The notes beneath the pieces were generated by a model. It did no database searches. It was not told the DNA's origin and saw only the letters and a list, made by a program, of their open reading frames with translations. This document shows, piece after piece, positions 1 to 7,344 of a stretch of DNA of 19,544 bases (positions within the stretch are counted from its first letter, which is position 1; each line of letters opens with the position of its first letter). The DNA comes from Anaerolineales bacterium UBA6128 (GTDB taxonomy: Bacteria; Chloroflexota; Anaerolineae; UBA1429), in assembly GCA_002423325.1 (NCBI GenBank), contig DIVQ01000183.1, positions 1 to 19,544 on the forward strand, written 5' to 3'. The position numbers and the translations under genes are program-made.

Positions 1-2
1 AT

Positions 3-611
3 GCCGAGATCATGATGCCGTTCCGACGCCACATCGAAAAGCACCTGGAGCGCCTGAAGGAGTTCGCCATCGATGTGATCGCGCCGAGCCACGGCCCGAT
101 GTACGATCGCCCGGCCTTTATCATGGACGCCTACCGCGACTGGGTGAACGGCCCGCCCCGAAATGAAGTGGTGATCCCCTACATCTCGATGCACGGCAGC
201 ACCCGCCGCATGGTCACCCACCTGATAGACGCCCTGGCGCACCGCGGTGTCACGGCCTACCAGTTCGACCTGTCAGTCACCGACATCGGCAAAGTCACCA
301 TCGCGCTGGTAGACGCCGGCACGGTGGTGCTGGCCACGCCCACAGTGCACGCCGGCCCGCATCCTGTGGTGGCATACGCGGCCTATCTGGCCAACGTGCT
401 CAAGCCCAAGGCCGAGTTCGCCAGCATCATCGGGTCGTACGGCTGGGGCGGCAAGACAGTCGAGATCCTGGCGGGGCTGATCGGCAACCTCAAGGTCGAG
501 GTGCTCGATCCGGTGCTGTGCGTGGGCCTGCCCAAACCAGAGACCTACGCCGCGCTGGACGCACTGGCGGACAGCATTGCCGCCAAGCACAAGGCGCGCG
601 GTCTGGCCTAG
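3..611 (+). CDS. Flavodiiron protein (FprA/A-type flavoprotein), 3' part
   Basis: This is the C-terminal part of an A-type flavoprotein. The frame is open from the first complete codon at base 3, so the true start lies upstream of the window and the ATGs at 12 and 15 are internal. Family members couple a beta-lactamase-like diiron domain to an FMN-binding flavodoxin domain and reduce O2 or NO in the cytoplasm of anaerobes. The visible part contains the end of the diiron domain (APSHGPMY, whose His is normally an iron ligand), then a flavodoxin domain opening with SMHGSTRRM, the FMN phosphate loop, and continuing with TPTVHAG and GSYGWGG around the flavin. The protein ends in a lysine/alanine-rich helix. 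A rho-independent terminator begins 20 bases after the stop, so this is the last gene of its transcript. The family call is firm; whether O2 or NO is the substrate cannot be told. Confidence 0.9.
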   Translation, partial: AEIMMPFRRHIEKHLERLKEFAIDVIAPSHGPMYDRPAFIMDAYRDWVNGPPRNEVVIPYISMHGSTRRMVTHLIDALAHRGVTAYQFDLSVTDIGKVTIALVDAGTVVLATPTVHAGPHPVVAYAAYLANVLKPKAEFASIIGSYGWGGKTVEILAGLIGNLKVEVLDPVLCVGLPKPETYAALDALADSIAAKHKARGLA

Positions 612-630
612 CGCGGCACACCGATCAACG

Positions 631-668
631 GGGCGCCGGGGAGCAATACCGCTTCTCGGCGCCCTTTT
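631..668 (+). terminator. Rho-independent terminator after the flavodiiron gene
   Basis: Bases 631-644 pair with 651-664 as a 14-bp stem (two G-U pairs) around the 6-base loop AATACC, and TTTT follows at 665-668. The outer eight pairs, GGGCGCCG with CGGCGCCC, are perfect Watson-Crick pairs. It separates the flavodiiron gene from the ParB-like gene at 776. Confidence 0.9.
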
Positions 669-775
669 GCATCCCGTTTGCCGCGTCCCCCGAAACGCCT
701 ATCATCAAGGTTCATCGTGCCCTGCGCCGGGCCTGCCCTGTACCAGCGCTCACTGACTGCGAAAAAGGCAAGTTG

Positions 776-1906
776 ATGCAAGAACAGCGTATCGTGTACC
801 TGAACCCGCGCGACCTGCTTACCAGCAAGCGCAACGTGCGCTCCGACCCGGGTGACCTGGCCGGGCTGGCCGAGACCATCCGCGAGCACGGCATTTTGCA
901 GCCACTGGGCGTGACGCGCGACGGCGACGCCTACCGCGTGATCTACGGGCATCGTCGACGCGACGCCGCCATCGTGGTGGGACTCGACCGTGTGCCCTGC
1001 ATGCTCCTGCAGGATGTGGCTGAGGACGACGCCGCTGTGCAGCAGACGCTCGAGAACCTGCAGCGCCTCGACCTCAACGACATGGAAAAGGCGCGCGCCT
1101 TTGAGACCCTGCTGACCCATCTGGTCGATCAGGGACACGGTCAGGGCGAGGCCCAGGAGTTGACGGCGCGCACGCTCGGGCTGTCGTCGCGCCAGATCCA
1201 GCGCTACCTGCGGCTGCGCGGACTGACGCCGGCCGTACAGCAGATGATCATGCAGGGCGACCTGGGCGTGACCCAGGCACAGCACCTCGTCGATCTGCCG
1301 TTGGCCCGCCAGGAAGAGGTGGCGCAACTGGCGGTCGAGGAGAGCCTGTCTGCCGCCGAACTGGCGCGCCTGGCGGCCGCCCTGCAGCGCAACACGAATA
1401 TCGAAGCGCAGGCCGCCCTGATGGCGCTGCGCCGCGGCGAGCGTGTGGCGATCGTCGAGCAGCAGTCCAGGGAAGTGCTGCAGCGTCTCAACCAGGGCGC
1501 CCCGCCCGAACAGGACGGCGCCGGCGTGGAGGGTCCCGCCGAACAGGACGAGGACGGCGCGCAGGTGGTCGACCGCTTTCCCACGCGCACCGAGGGCGCG
1601 CCCGAGGGCGCCTACGCTGACGGCGGACCCGAATATGCCACGATGGAGCCCTCGACCCGCGACGGCAACCGCGTATACAAGATCCACTCGCTCGATTCCT
1701 TTGCCGATGAGGTGCAGCGCCTGGTGAACTGCGTGCAAGAGGGCGACCTGCAGCGCCTGCTGGAGCAGGACCCGCACGGCAACATGAAGGCCCGCCTGGT
1801 GGTCCGCCAACTGCGCTTTCTCGCCGACGCCGTTGGCGCGCTGGCCGGCGTAGCGCCCGCCAGCGATGCCGCATGGGGCGCGCCGAATCCCACTGACACA
1901 CGATAG
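776..1906 (+). CDS. ParB/Spo0J-family DNA-binding protein
   Basis: The 376-residue protein has an N-terminal ParB/sulfiredoxin-fold domain (about residues 5-100) and a helix-turn-helix domain (about 105-190). Motifs seen are GHRRRDAA (58-65), which takes the place of the usual GERR-type CTP-binding box, and ENLQRLDLN (93-101), the second conserved box. The segment around LGLSSRQIQRYLRL is the DNA-recognition helix pair. The C-terminal third is acidic and Gly/Ala-rich, with a short conserved-looking helical tail. The ATG at 776 was chosen because it begins just before the ParB domain with AAAGG upstream; the open frame before it has no coding character. No ParA ATPase gene is adjacent, so this may be an accessory ParB-like regulator rather than the chromosome-segregation protein. 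The next gene starts 8 bases after its stop, so the two are probably co-transcribed. Confidence 0.87.
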   Translation: MQEQRIVYLNPRDLLTSKRNVRSDPGDLAGLAETIREHGILQPLGVTRDGDAYRVIYGHRRRDAAIVVGLDRVPCMLLQDVAEDDAAVQQTLENLQRLDLNDMEKARAFETLLTHLVDQGHGQGEAQELTARTLGLSSRQIQRYLRLRGLTPAVQQMIMQGDLGVTQAQHLVDLPLARQEEVAQLAVEESLSAAELARLAAALQRNTNIEAQAALMALRRGERVAIVEQQSREVLQRLNQGAPPEQDGAGVEGPAEQDEDGAQVVDRFPTRTEGAPEGAYADGGPEYATMEPSTRDGNRVYKIHSLDSFADEVQRLVNCVQEGDLQRLLEQDPHGNMKARLVVRQLRFLADAVGALAGVAPASDAAWGAPNPTDTR

Positions 1907-1914
1907 GAAACAGC

Positions 1915-3135
1915 ATGCAGTCCACAACCACCGCGCCCGTCGCCATTGTCCGTTGCGCCGACTATGAGCTGTCCGCCGTGGAGACGGCCGTCCGCCGCAC
2001 TATCGATCTGCTGGGGGGCATGAGCACGTTTGTCCAGCCTGGGCAGCGCGTGCTGCTCAAGGTCAACCTGCTGCGCCCCGCCGCGCCCGAATCGGCCTGC
2101 ACCACCCACCCCGCCGTGGTGGCGGCCGTGGCCAAGCTGGTGGCCGAGGTCGGCGGACGCGCGCTGATCGCTGATTCGTCGGGCGGCCCCTATCAGGCCG
2201 GCCTGCTGCGCACCTACTATCGCAAGTGCGGTTATACCTGGGCCGCCGAGGTCAGCGGCGCCGAACTCAACGAGGACGTGAGCAGCGTGCAGGTCGCGCA
2301 TCCCGAGGGGATCGTGCTGCGCCGTTTGGACGTGATCACGCCACTGACCCAGGCCGACGTCGTCATCAACCTCCCCAAGCTCAAGACGCACAACCTCACC
2401 GGCCTGTCGCTGGCCGTCAAGAATCTGTTCGGGGTCATCCCCGGCATGGTCAAGACCGGCTACCATGGCAAGCTGCAGCCCCAGGAGCGCTTCTTTGAGG
2501 GTCTGCTCGATATCTACACCTATGTGCGACCGGCGCTCAACCTGATGGATGCCGTCGTGGGCATGGAGGGCAACGGTCCTTCGGGTGGCGATCCGCGTCC
2601 GGTGGGGGCGCTGCTCGCCAGCACCGATGGGCTGGCCCTGGACGTGGTCTGCGCCGATCTGGTGGGCTACGACCCGCTGGCAGTCTATACCACTGCCACT
2701 GCCGTCAAGCACGGCTTGACCAGCGGCCGGCTGGAGGATGTGCCCCTCCTGGGCGACGAACTGGCGCCGCTGCGCGTGCCCGACTATCGCAAGGGCATGG
2801 CAGCCTCAGTGGACCCCGGCTTGCTGCCCAAAGGCTTGCGTGGCGCGGTGCGCGTGCAAGAGGAAGAGGGTGGACAACACCGCGGCCTGGTGCATCGCGC
2901 GCTCTACGACTGGTTGGGCAAGCAATTCGTCGTGGTCCCCAGCGCCGGGCCCAACTGCACGGGCTGCGGCGTCTGCGCGCGGCACTGCCCGGTCGAGGCG
3001 ATCACCATCGTCAACAAACACGCCTACATGGACCTGGACAAGTGCATCCGCTGCTACTGCTGCCACGAACTCTGCCCGCAGCTGGCCGTGGAGCTCAAGA
3101 TGCCGTGGCTGGGTCGCCTGCTCACGCGCAAATAG
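1915..3135 (+). CDS. DUF362 protein with C-terminal two-cluster ferredoxin domain
   Basis: The 406-residue protein combines a DUF362 domain (about residues 10-300) with a C-terminal ferredoxin domain. The DUF362 hallmark is MEGNGPSGGDPRPVG, with NLPKLKTHNLTG and AVKNLFG upstream of it. The ferredoxin part carries CTGCGVCARHCP and CIRCYCCHELCP, each a C-x2-C-x2-C-x3-C set for a [4Fe-4S] cluster; the second holds one extra Cys. The family is widespread in anaerobes and its reaction is not established, so a redox or iron-sulfur role is as far as the sequence goes. The start ATG is preceded by AGGAAA at the end of the ParB-like gene, whose stop is 8 bases away, suggesting a shared transcript. There is no signal peptide and the protein should be cytoplasmic. 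Confidence 0.9.
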   Translation: MQSTTTAPVAIVRCADYELSAVETAVRRTIDLLGGMSTFVQPGQRVLLKVNLLRPAAPESACTTHPAVVAAVAKLVAEVGGRALIADSSGGPYQAGLLRTYYRKCGYTWAAEVSGAELNEDVSSVQVAHPEGIVLRRLDVITPLTQADVVINLPKLKTHNLTGLSLAVKNLFGVIPGMVKTGYHGKLQPQERFFEGLLDIYTYVRPALNLMDAVVGMEGNGPSGGDPRPVGALLASTDGLALDVVCADLVGYDPLAVYTTATAVKHGLTSGRLEDVPLLGDELAPLRVPDYRKGMAASVDPGLLPKGLRGAVRVQEEEGGQHRGLVHRALYDWLGKQFVVVPSAGPNCTGCGVCARHCPVEAITIVNKHAYMDLDKCIRCYCCHELCPQLAVELKMPWLGRLLTRK

Positions 3136-3210
3136 AACGCGCACGGGCAGGGTACGCAGACTCGCGCAGCCACGCCACTCTGCTACACTACCGAACGGAG
3201 GGCACACACA

Positions 3211-4029
3211 ATGTCCTTTCGCTACGCCATGTGCAACGAGTTGTTCGAGGGCTGGACGTTGGAGCGCGTCTGCACGTTTCTCGCGCAGGTTGGCTACGAG
3301 GCCGTCGAGTTGGCCCCCTACACGCTCTGTATGCGGGTCACCGACGTGACCGCCGCAGAGCGAACGCGCATCGCACGCACCATTCGCGACGCCGGCCTGG
3401 CCTGCGCGGGCCTGCATTGGCTGCTGGCCCGCACCGAGGGGCTGCAGCTCAACGACCCCGATCCCGACGTGCGCGCGGCCACCGAGCGCTACCTCATCGC
3501 CCTGGTAGATTTCTGCGCCGATGTGGGGGGCAAGGCGCTGGTGTTCGGCTCGCCACAACAGCGCAGTCTGCGCCCGGGCTGGACCAGAGACGAAGCTTGG
3601 CGCTCGAGCGTCGAGATCCTGCGCCGCGTGGGCGCGCGCGCCGAGCAGCGCGGCGTGGTCTTTTGCATCGAGCCGCTGGCGGCGCGAGAGACCGATTTCG
3701 TCAACACCGTGGACGAGGCCGTGGCGTTGGTGCGCGCAGTAGCGCATCCCGGCCTGCAGACGATGGCGGACATGAAGGCCATGACGGCCGACGGCCGCCC
3801 TCTCCCCGAGCAGATCCGCCTGGCCGCGCCGCACATCCGCCACGTGCACGCCAACGACCCCAACCTGCTCGGGCCGGGCATGGGAGACCTGGACATCCGC
3901 CCGGTGCTGGCGACGCTCCATGAGGTGGGCTATGCCGGCTATATCTCTGTGGAAGCCTTCGCCGCGCCCGACGGCCCGGAGGATCTCGCCCGACAGAGCC
4001 TGGCAAACTTGAAGCGGGCAGCAGATTAG
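3211..4029 (+). CDS. Sugar phosphate isomerase/epimerase-like TIM-barrel protein
   Basis: The 272-residue protein has the length and pattern of the xylose-isomerase-like TIM-barrel superfamily (AP endonuclease 2 fold). The barrel opens with MCNELFEGWTLE and GYEAVELAPY. Likely metal-ligand positions are Glu in FCIEPLAA, Asp/Lys around ADMKAM, the His residues of HIRHVHAND, and Glu in the final strand ISVEAF. The family isomerises or epimerises sugars and cyclic polyols with a divalent metal; the substrate cannot be read here. The start is supported by GGAGG 9 bases upstream. It lies 75 bases after the DUF362 gene and may share its transcript. Its TAG stop (4027-4029) lies within the left arm of the long inverted repeat that follows. 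Confidence 0.85.
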   Translation: MSFRYAMCNELFEGWTLERVCTFLAQVGYEAVELAPYTLCMRVTDVTAAERTRIARTIRDAGLACAGLHWLLARTEGLQLNDPDPDVRAATERYLIALVDFCADVGGKALVFGSPQQRSLRPGWTRDEAWRSSVEILRRVGARAEQRGVVFCIEPLAARETDFVNTVDEAVALVRAVAHPGLQTMADMKAMTADGRPLPEQIRLAAPHIRHVHANDPNLLGPGMGDLDIRPVLATLHEVGYAGYISVEAFAAPDGPEDLARQSLANLKRAAD

Positions 4030-4113
4030 CCACGAAAGATACGCAAGGGCTGGCGCGGCCCTCACCGTGTCTTTTGCACTACCTGACGCCTTATCTCGCG
4101 TATTTCGTGGCTA
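4027..4113. repeat. Long imperfect inverted repeat between convergent genes
   Basis: Arm 4027-4044 (TAGCCACGAAAGATACGC) pairs with 4098-4113 (GCGTATTTCGTGGCTA) as 16 base pairs with one 2-base bulge. The intervening 53 bases hold a small stem, AGGGC with GCCCT. The left arm includes the isomerase stop codon. The position between convergent genes suits a bidirectional terminator, but no strong T-tract follows on either strand. The arm words CCACGAAA and TTTCGTGG are also the words of the dispersed 9-bp repeat arrays elsewhere in the window, so this may be a pair of oppositely oriented repeat copies. The rest of the gap, 4114-4195, shows nothing recognisable. Confidence 0.7.
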
Positions 4114-4195
4114 TGCCTCTTCCGCGCGTCGCGTCCACGAGGCGCATCGTTCGGTGATCTCGGCCCCTTGCGCGGCGGATGTTCCCGGCGTGTGG

Positions 4196-5950
4196 TCACA
4201 CCTCTTCCGCGTAGCGCGCCAGCGCCTGGCGCAGGAAAGCCTCGTCAACCGCGCCCAGCGGCGACTCGGTCTCCAGGATACGCCCCGGGATGCGCAGCGC
4301 CGTCAGGTCGTAGCCCTCGCGGCGCTTGAAGGCATCCTTGAGGTGCAGCGTCTCGGCGCCCATGCGCAGCAGGCCGTCGGCCGTGCGCTCAAAGCCCACC
4401 GTGGCCAGTGCGCGCAACGCCACCTCTGACGTGTAGACGCCGCGCGCGAAAAAGCAGACCACCAAGCTGGCCAACACCTGCCGCCAGCGCTCCTCCGCCA
4501 ACAAGGCATCGACCACGCCGTCGGGCGTCAGTGTGTCGCCCCTGGCCAGCGCCTTCTGGTCGATGGCGTAGCCGGCGCTGTCCAGGTGGCTGTGACGCGC
4601 GCCCGTCAGATAGCCCAGGTGACAGGCCGGCCCGGTGTGATAGCCCGGCATCTCATTGCCGCCCATCGTCAGGGCATACTCCTCGCCGCCATACAGGGAA
4701 GCCGCGTGATCGGCGCCTCGGCCCAGCGCGCGATAGAACGCGGTAGGCTGCGTCACGATGCGCGACACCGCCGCGATATAGCTGGCCGCATCGCCCCAGG
4801 CCAGCGTGAGGTCGTCGGTCTCGGCCGTGCCGACCAGCCCCTGGGCCTGCGCCTCCGTCGCCCAGGCCAGCACCACCCCTGTGGTCATCGCGTCCAGCCC
4901 CTGCACCTCCACCTCGTCGAACAACTGCAGCATCGCGGTGGGGTCGGCGATGCCCAACATACTGCCCAGGCTATAGATCAACTCGTGGTCATAGCCGATC
5001 ATCGAGGTCTTCCAAAAGTAGGGCTCGCTGGGGTGCGGCGTGCGCACCGCCGCCAAGTGGATGCAGGCCACCGGACAGTGTGCGCAAGCCACGCGCCGCC
5101 CCAGATAGTGCTCGGCCAGGTGCTCGCCCGAGATCGTCTCGGCGCCCTCAAAGCGGCCCGACTGCAGGTTGCGCGTGGGCAGCCCGCCGATCTCGTTCAG
5201 CGGCAGCACGTTCATCGCCGTGCCCAGGTCATGGTACTTTTTCATCAGCGTCGACTGCGTGGCCGACTGGTAGATGGCGTCGTAGGCCTCGCGGTAGGCG
5301 CGGCGATCGGCCACCGGCAGCGCCCGCCGCCCCGCCACCATCAGCGCCTTGAGCTTTTTGCTGCCAAAGACGGCCCCCAGCCCCAGACGGCCAAAGTGGC
5401 GGTAGGTCTCGGTGATGACACCGGCGTACGAGATGCCGCGCTCACCGGCGCGGCCGATGCGCATGATGGTGCGCTCGCCCGAACCCGGTTCACGCTCGCG
5501 GATGACGCGCCCCACTGTGGCGCTGGAGCGCACGCCCCACAGCGCCGAGGCGTCGCGGAAAATCACATTGCCATCCTCGATCACCAGGTACACGGGGGAG
5601 GCGCTGGCCCCGCGGATGACGATGGCGCCATAGCCGGCCATGCGGATCGATACCGCGCTGCGCCCGCCGGCGTGGCTCTCGCCCAGGTTGCCGGTGTGCG
5701 GTGACTTGAACATCGCCACGGTCTTGCTGGCCACCGGAAAGTGTCCTACCAGCGGGCCCACGGCCAGGATGATGGGGTTCTCGGGCGCCATGGGATCGGC
5801 CCCCGCCGGACACTCTTCCGCCAGCAGGCGGATGCCCACGCCCGCGCCCCCCATGCCGGCCTCGAACAACTCGGGGCGCTGCTGGATCTCGAAACGACGC
5901 TTGGTCAGGTCCACATACAGCACGCGGCTCAGGGGATCACTGGGCAGCAT
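4196..5950 (-). CDS. Aldehyde:ferredoxin oxidoreductase family (tungsto/molybdopterin) enzyme
   Basis: At 584 residues this is a full-length member of the AOR family, which oxidises aldehydes to acids, or works in reverse, with a tungsten or molybdenum bis-pterin cofactor and ferredoxin as electron partner. The N-terminus RVLYVDLTKR, the pterin-binding region around AGGRSAVSIRMAGYGAIVIRG, and GVITETYRHFGRLGLGAVFGSKKLKA are typical. The [4Fe-4S] ligands are visible as CAHCPVAC (Cys289, 292, 296) and Cys499 in VVCFFARG, the same arrangement as in the archaeal enzymes. The ATG at 5950 was chosen over upstream codons because AGGAGGTG precedes it and the family N-terminus begins there. It overlaps the ferredoxin gene by 14 bases, implying translational coupling. 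No cofactor-biosynthesis gene is adjacent. Substrate and metal are unknown. Confidence 0.93.
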   Translation of the reverse strand: MLPSDPLSRVLYVDLTKRRFEIQQRPELFEAGMGGAGVGIRLLAEECPAGADPMAPENPIILAVGPLVGHFPVASKTVAMFKSPHTGNLGESHAGGRSAVSIRMAGYGAIVIRGASASPVYLVIEDGNVIFRDASALWGVRSSATVGRVIREREPGSGERTIMRIGRAGERGISYAGVITETYRHFGRLGLGAVFGSKKLKALMVAGRRALPVADRRAYREAYDAIYQSATQSTLMKKYHDLGTAMNVLPLNEIGGLPTRNLQSGRFEGAETISGEHLAEHYLGRRVACAHCPVACIHLAAVRTPHPSEPYFWKTSMIGYDHELIYSLGSMLGIADPTAMLQLFDEVEVQGLDAMTTGVVLAWATEAQAQGLVGTAETDDLTLAWGDAASYIAAVSRIVTQPTAFYRALGRGADHAASLYGGEEYALTMGGNEMPGYHTGPACHLGYLTGARHSHLDSAGYAIDQKALARGDTLTPDGVVDALLAEERWRQVLASLVVCFFARGVYTSEVALRALATVGFERTADGLLRMGAETLHLKDAFKRREGYDLTALRIPGRILETESPLGAVDEAFLRQALARYAEEV

Positions 5951-6362
5951 CGGGCACCTCCTGGATCTCTTCGAGCGCCAGCACATCGTAGGGGCAGTAG
6001 CGTGCGCAATAGCCGCAGTAGACACAGATCTGCGGCTTGTTCTGCGCCTCGTCCCAGTAGACGGCGCCAAAGGGGCAAGCGCGCGCGCAGTTGCCGCAGC
6101 CAATGCACAGGTCGGCGTCCAGCTTGACGCCGCCGCCCGGGCGCGGGACCAGCGCGTCGGTGGGGCAGACTGTGGCGCAGGGCGGCTCGGCGCAGGCGCG
6201 GCAGACGATCACCACAAACCCGCGCTCGAACCCGCCGTTGGAGTGCACGCCGATGCACGAGCCCTCCAGCCCGCCCTGGCCCAGCCGGCGCGCGCAGGCG
6301 AACATGCACTCCTGACAACCCACACAGCGATCGGGATCGACGACGGACAAGCGTTTGGCCAT
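5937..6362 (-). CDS. Four-cluster [4Fe-4S] ferredoxin, electron partner of the AOR
   Basis: The 141-residue protein belongs to the HycB/DmsB-like polyferredoxins. Sixteen Cys form four cluster sets: C13/16/19/23, C54/57/62/66 (the C-x2-C-x4-C-x3-C variant typical of this family), C86/89/92/96 and C113/116/119/123. There is no signal peptide or membrane segment, so it is cytoplasmic. GAGGAGT lies 8 bases before the ATG and supports the start. Its 3' end overlaps the AOR start by 14 bases, so the pair should be made together and is expected to pass electrons between the oxidoreductase and a downstream carrier. No convincing sigma-70-type promoter is visible in the 120 bases upstream, which are filled by the repeat array at 6392-6449. 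Confidence 0.92.
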   Translation of the reverse strand: MAKRLSVVDPDRCVGCQECMFACARRLGQGGLEGSCIGVHSNGGFERGFVVIVCRACAEPPCATVCPTDALVPRPGGGVKLDADLCIGCGNCARACPFGAVYWDEAQNKPQICVYCGYCARYCPYDVLALEEIQEVPDAAQ

Positions 6363-6391
6363 GGGATAGACTCCTCAGCGAGAAGGCGAAC

Positions 6392-6449
6392 CACGAAAAA
6401 CTCGAACAACACGAAATCGGAAGCCGGAACCACGGAAGGCACGGAAAAC
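6392..6449. repeat. Degenerate 9-bp-phased array (CACGAAAAA/CACGGAAGG type)
   Basis: CACGAA-like words recur at 9-base steps: CACGAAAAA at 6392, CTCGAACAA at 6401 and CACGAAATC at 6410. After a 3-base phase slip come CACGGAAGG at 6431 and CACGGAAAA at 6440. The array fills the gap between the ferredoxin gene and the islet. Its segment 6426-6447 is the left arm of a perfect 22-bp inverted repeat with 9471-9492. Similar words occur near 4031, 4100, 7191 and 9463. The function is unknown; the words look like a dispersed intergenic repeat family. Confidence 0.75.
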
Positions 6450-6482
6450 AACAACACAGCGGCGCGGTCATTACCCATGCCA

Positions 6483-7091
6483 CTAACGGCCTTGTCCACC
6501 AGCGACCTGTCTGCTTAGTGACAGCAGCACCTCGGGACCAACCCTCATCGCCCACTCCGCTGCTTGGGGATCCACCTTGGCACCATGAACAGCGGAGTTC
6601 AGAAGCCCCACCATGTCTGCAAGGACCCATCTCGCTTCATTCGAGATCAGTCCTTTGCTGCTTAGGTCGTTTAGCAAAGCACCAACTCCTGCCTTGCGAG
6701 TCTCGATCCCGTGTGACTTGGCAATCTCGATCAGTTGCTTCTCGATCTCTATTCTCAGCCCTGCCAGAGCAAGGTTAGGGTCCTGACCGGCGATCTGCTG
6801 AAACAAATACCGGTTGGGTTCTTGTGTAGTTCTGCTGTCCTTGGTGGAACTGATCAACCCAGCCTTCGTGGCATCAGCCTCGGTCTTCTCTAGCTCGGCG
6901 TACTCGATCTTGAAGCCGCCTGGGAATTCCAACGCCTTGAACAGTCTGCCCAGCCATGGTGCGACCGCGACGGCGAGCAACAAGGCTGTAGTACCGTCAA
7001 TGCTGAGGCTGGGCCACATCAGATGGGCCCCTGCAACCAACACCGCTGATACCGTGATCACGATCTGCAGAACTCTACTTCTCAGTTGCAT
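6483..7091 (-). CDS. Two-TM membrane protein with HEPN-like C-terminal domain, unknown function
   Basis: I cannot name this 202-residue protein. Two hydrophobic helices (about residues 7-25 and 33-53) anchor the N-terminus and are followed by LEFPGGFKIEYAELEK, a charged linker, and a soluble helical domain from about residue 95. That domain contains LAGLRIEIEKQLIEIAKSHGI and ends with LLNSAVHGAKVD, which resembles the last helix of HEPN/DUF4145-like domains. The Arg of the catalytic R-x4-6-H motif is absent (LLNSAVH), so RNase activity is not predicted. The start is the ATG at 7091; its ribosome binding site is weak (GGGGGC). The gene is first from the left in the low-GC islet and is separated from the protease gene by a 250-base gap. 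Confidence 0.75.
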   Translation of the reverse strand: MQLRSRVLQIVITVSAVLVAGAHLMWPSLSIDGTTALLLAVAVAPWLGRLFKALEFPGGFKIEYAELEKTEADATKAGLISSTKDSRTTQEPNRYLFQQIAGQDPNLALAGLRIEIEKQLIEIAKSHGIETRKAGVGALLNDLSSKGLISNEARWVLADMVGLLNSAVHGAKVDPQAAEWAMRVGPEVLLSLSRQVAGGQGR

Positions 7092-7190
7092 AGCTTTGCC
7101 CCCATAGATTCCTGAATATGCCCCACCCTAAGCCTTCTGCTTACCACGAGGCCGCATGGAAAATGTGGCACGTAGGCTGATACGAGTACT

Positions 7191-7260
7191 TTTCCGTGCC
7201 TTTCCGTGTCTTCATCGGTCCCTTTTTCGTACTCCCCATGGTCTTCCGTCACTTCATGGC
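7191..7260. repeat. Degenerate 10-bp-phased array between islet genes
   Basis: Consecutive ten-base units begin TTTCCGTGCC (7191), TTTCCGTGTC (7201) and TTCATCGGTC (7211), with more diverged units such as GTCTTCCGTC (7241). This is the same word family as the arrays at 6392 and 9463, in the orientation of the latter. Read on the minus strand it gives a spurious Glu/Asp/His-rich peptide, so the short open frame over it was not called. The rest of the 7092-7344 gap shows no gene. A short palindrome, GTGCAC, is repeated at 7306-7311 and 7321-7326. Confidence 0.65.
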
Positions 7261-7344
7261 GGCGCAAAAGTAGACAAGTGTGTGCGACTGGAAGTACACG
7301 CGGCTGTGCACCCTACGCTCGTGCACCTTCATGCTCGTGAATCA

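Noticed and set aside
608..1927. Long minus-strand open frame (439 codons) opposite the ParB-like gene
   Set aside because: It is antisense to a gene with clear ParB motifs, its translation is His/Gln/Arg-rich without domains, and GC-rich DNA readily gives such shadow frames.
3136..3210. Internal promoter before the isomerase gene (TACACT near 3183)
   Set aside because: No acceptable -35 box lies 16-18 bases upstream, so only the ribosome binding site is supported.
2806..4065. 419-codon minus-strand frame over the DUF362 and isomerase genes
   Set aside because: It spans two unrelated plus-strand genes with convincing family motifs, and its own translation has no recognisable domain.
6392..6449. 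CRISPR array
   Set aside because: The units are about 9 bases, degenerate and contiguous, with no 20-40 base repeats separated by unique spacers and no cas genes.
7082..7267. 61-codon minus-strand open frame
   Set aside because: Its N-terminal half is the translated 10-base repeat array (RHEVTEDHGEYEK), the pattern of a spurious repeat-derived peptide, and it overlaps the start of the two-TM protein gene.
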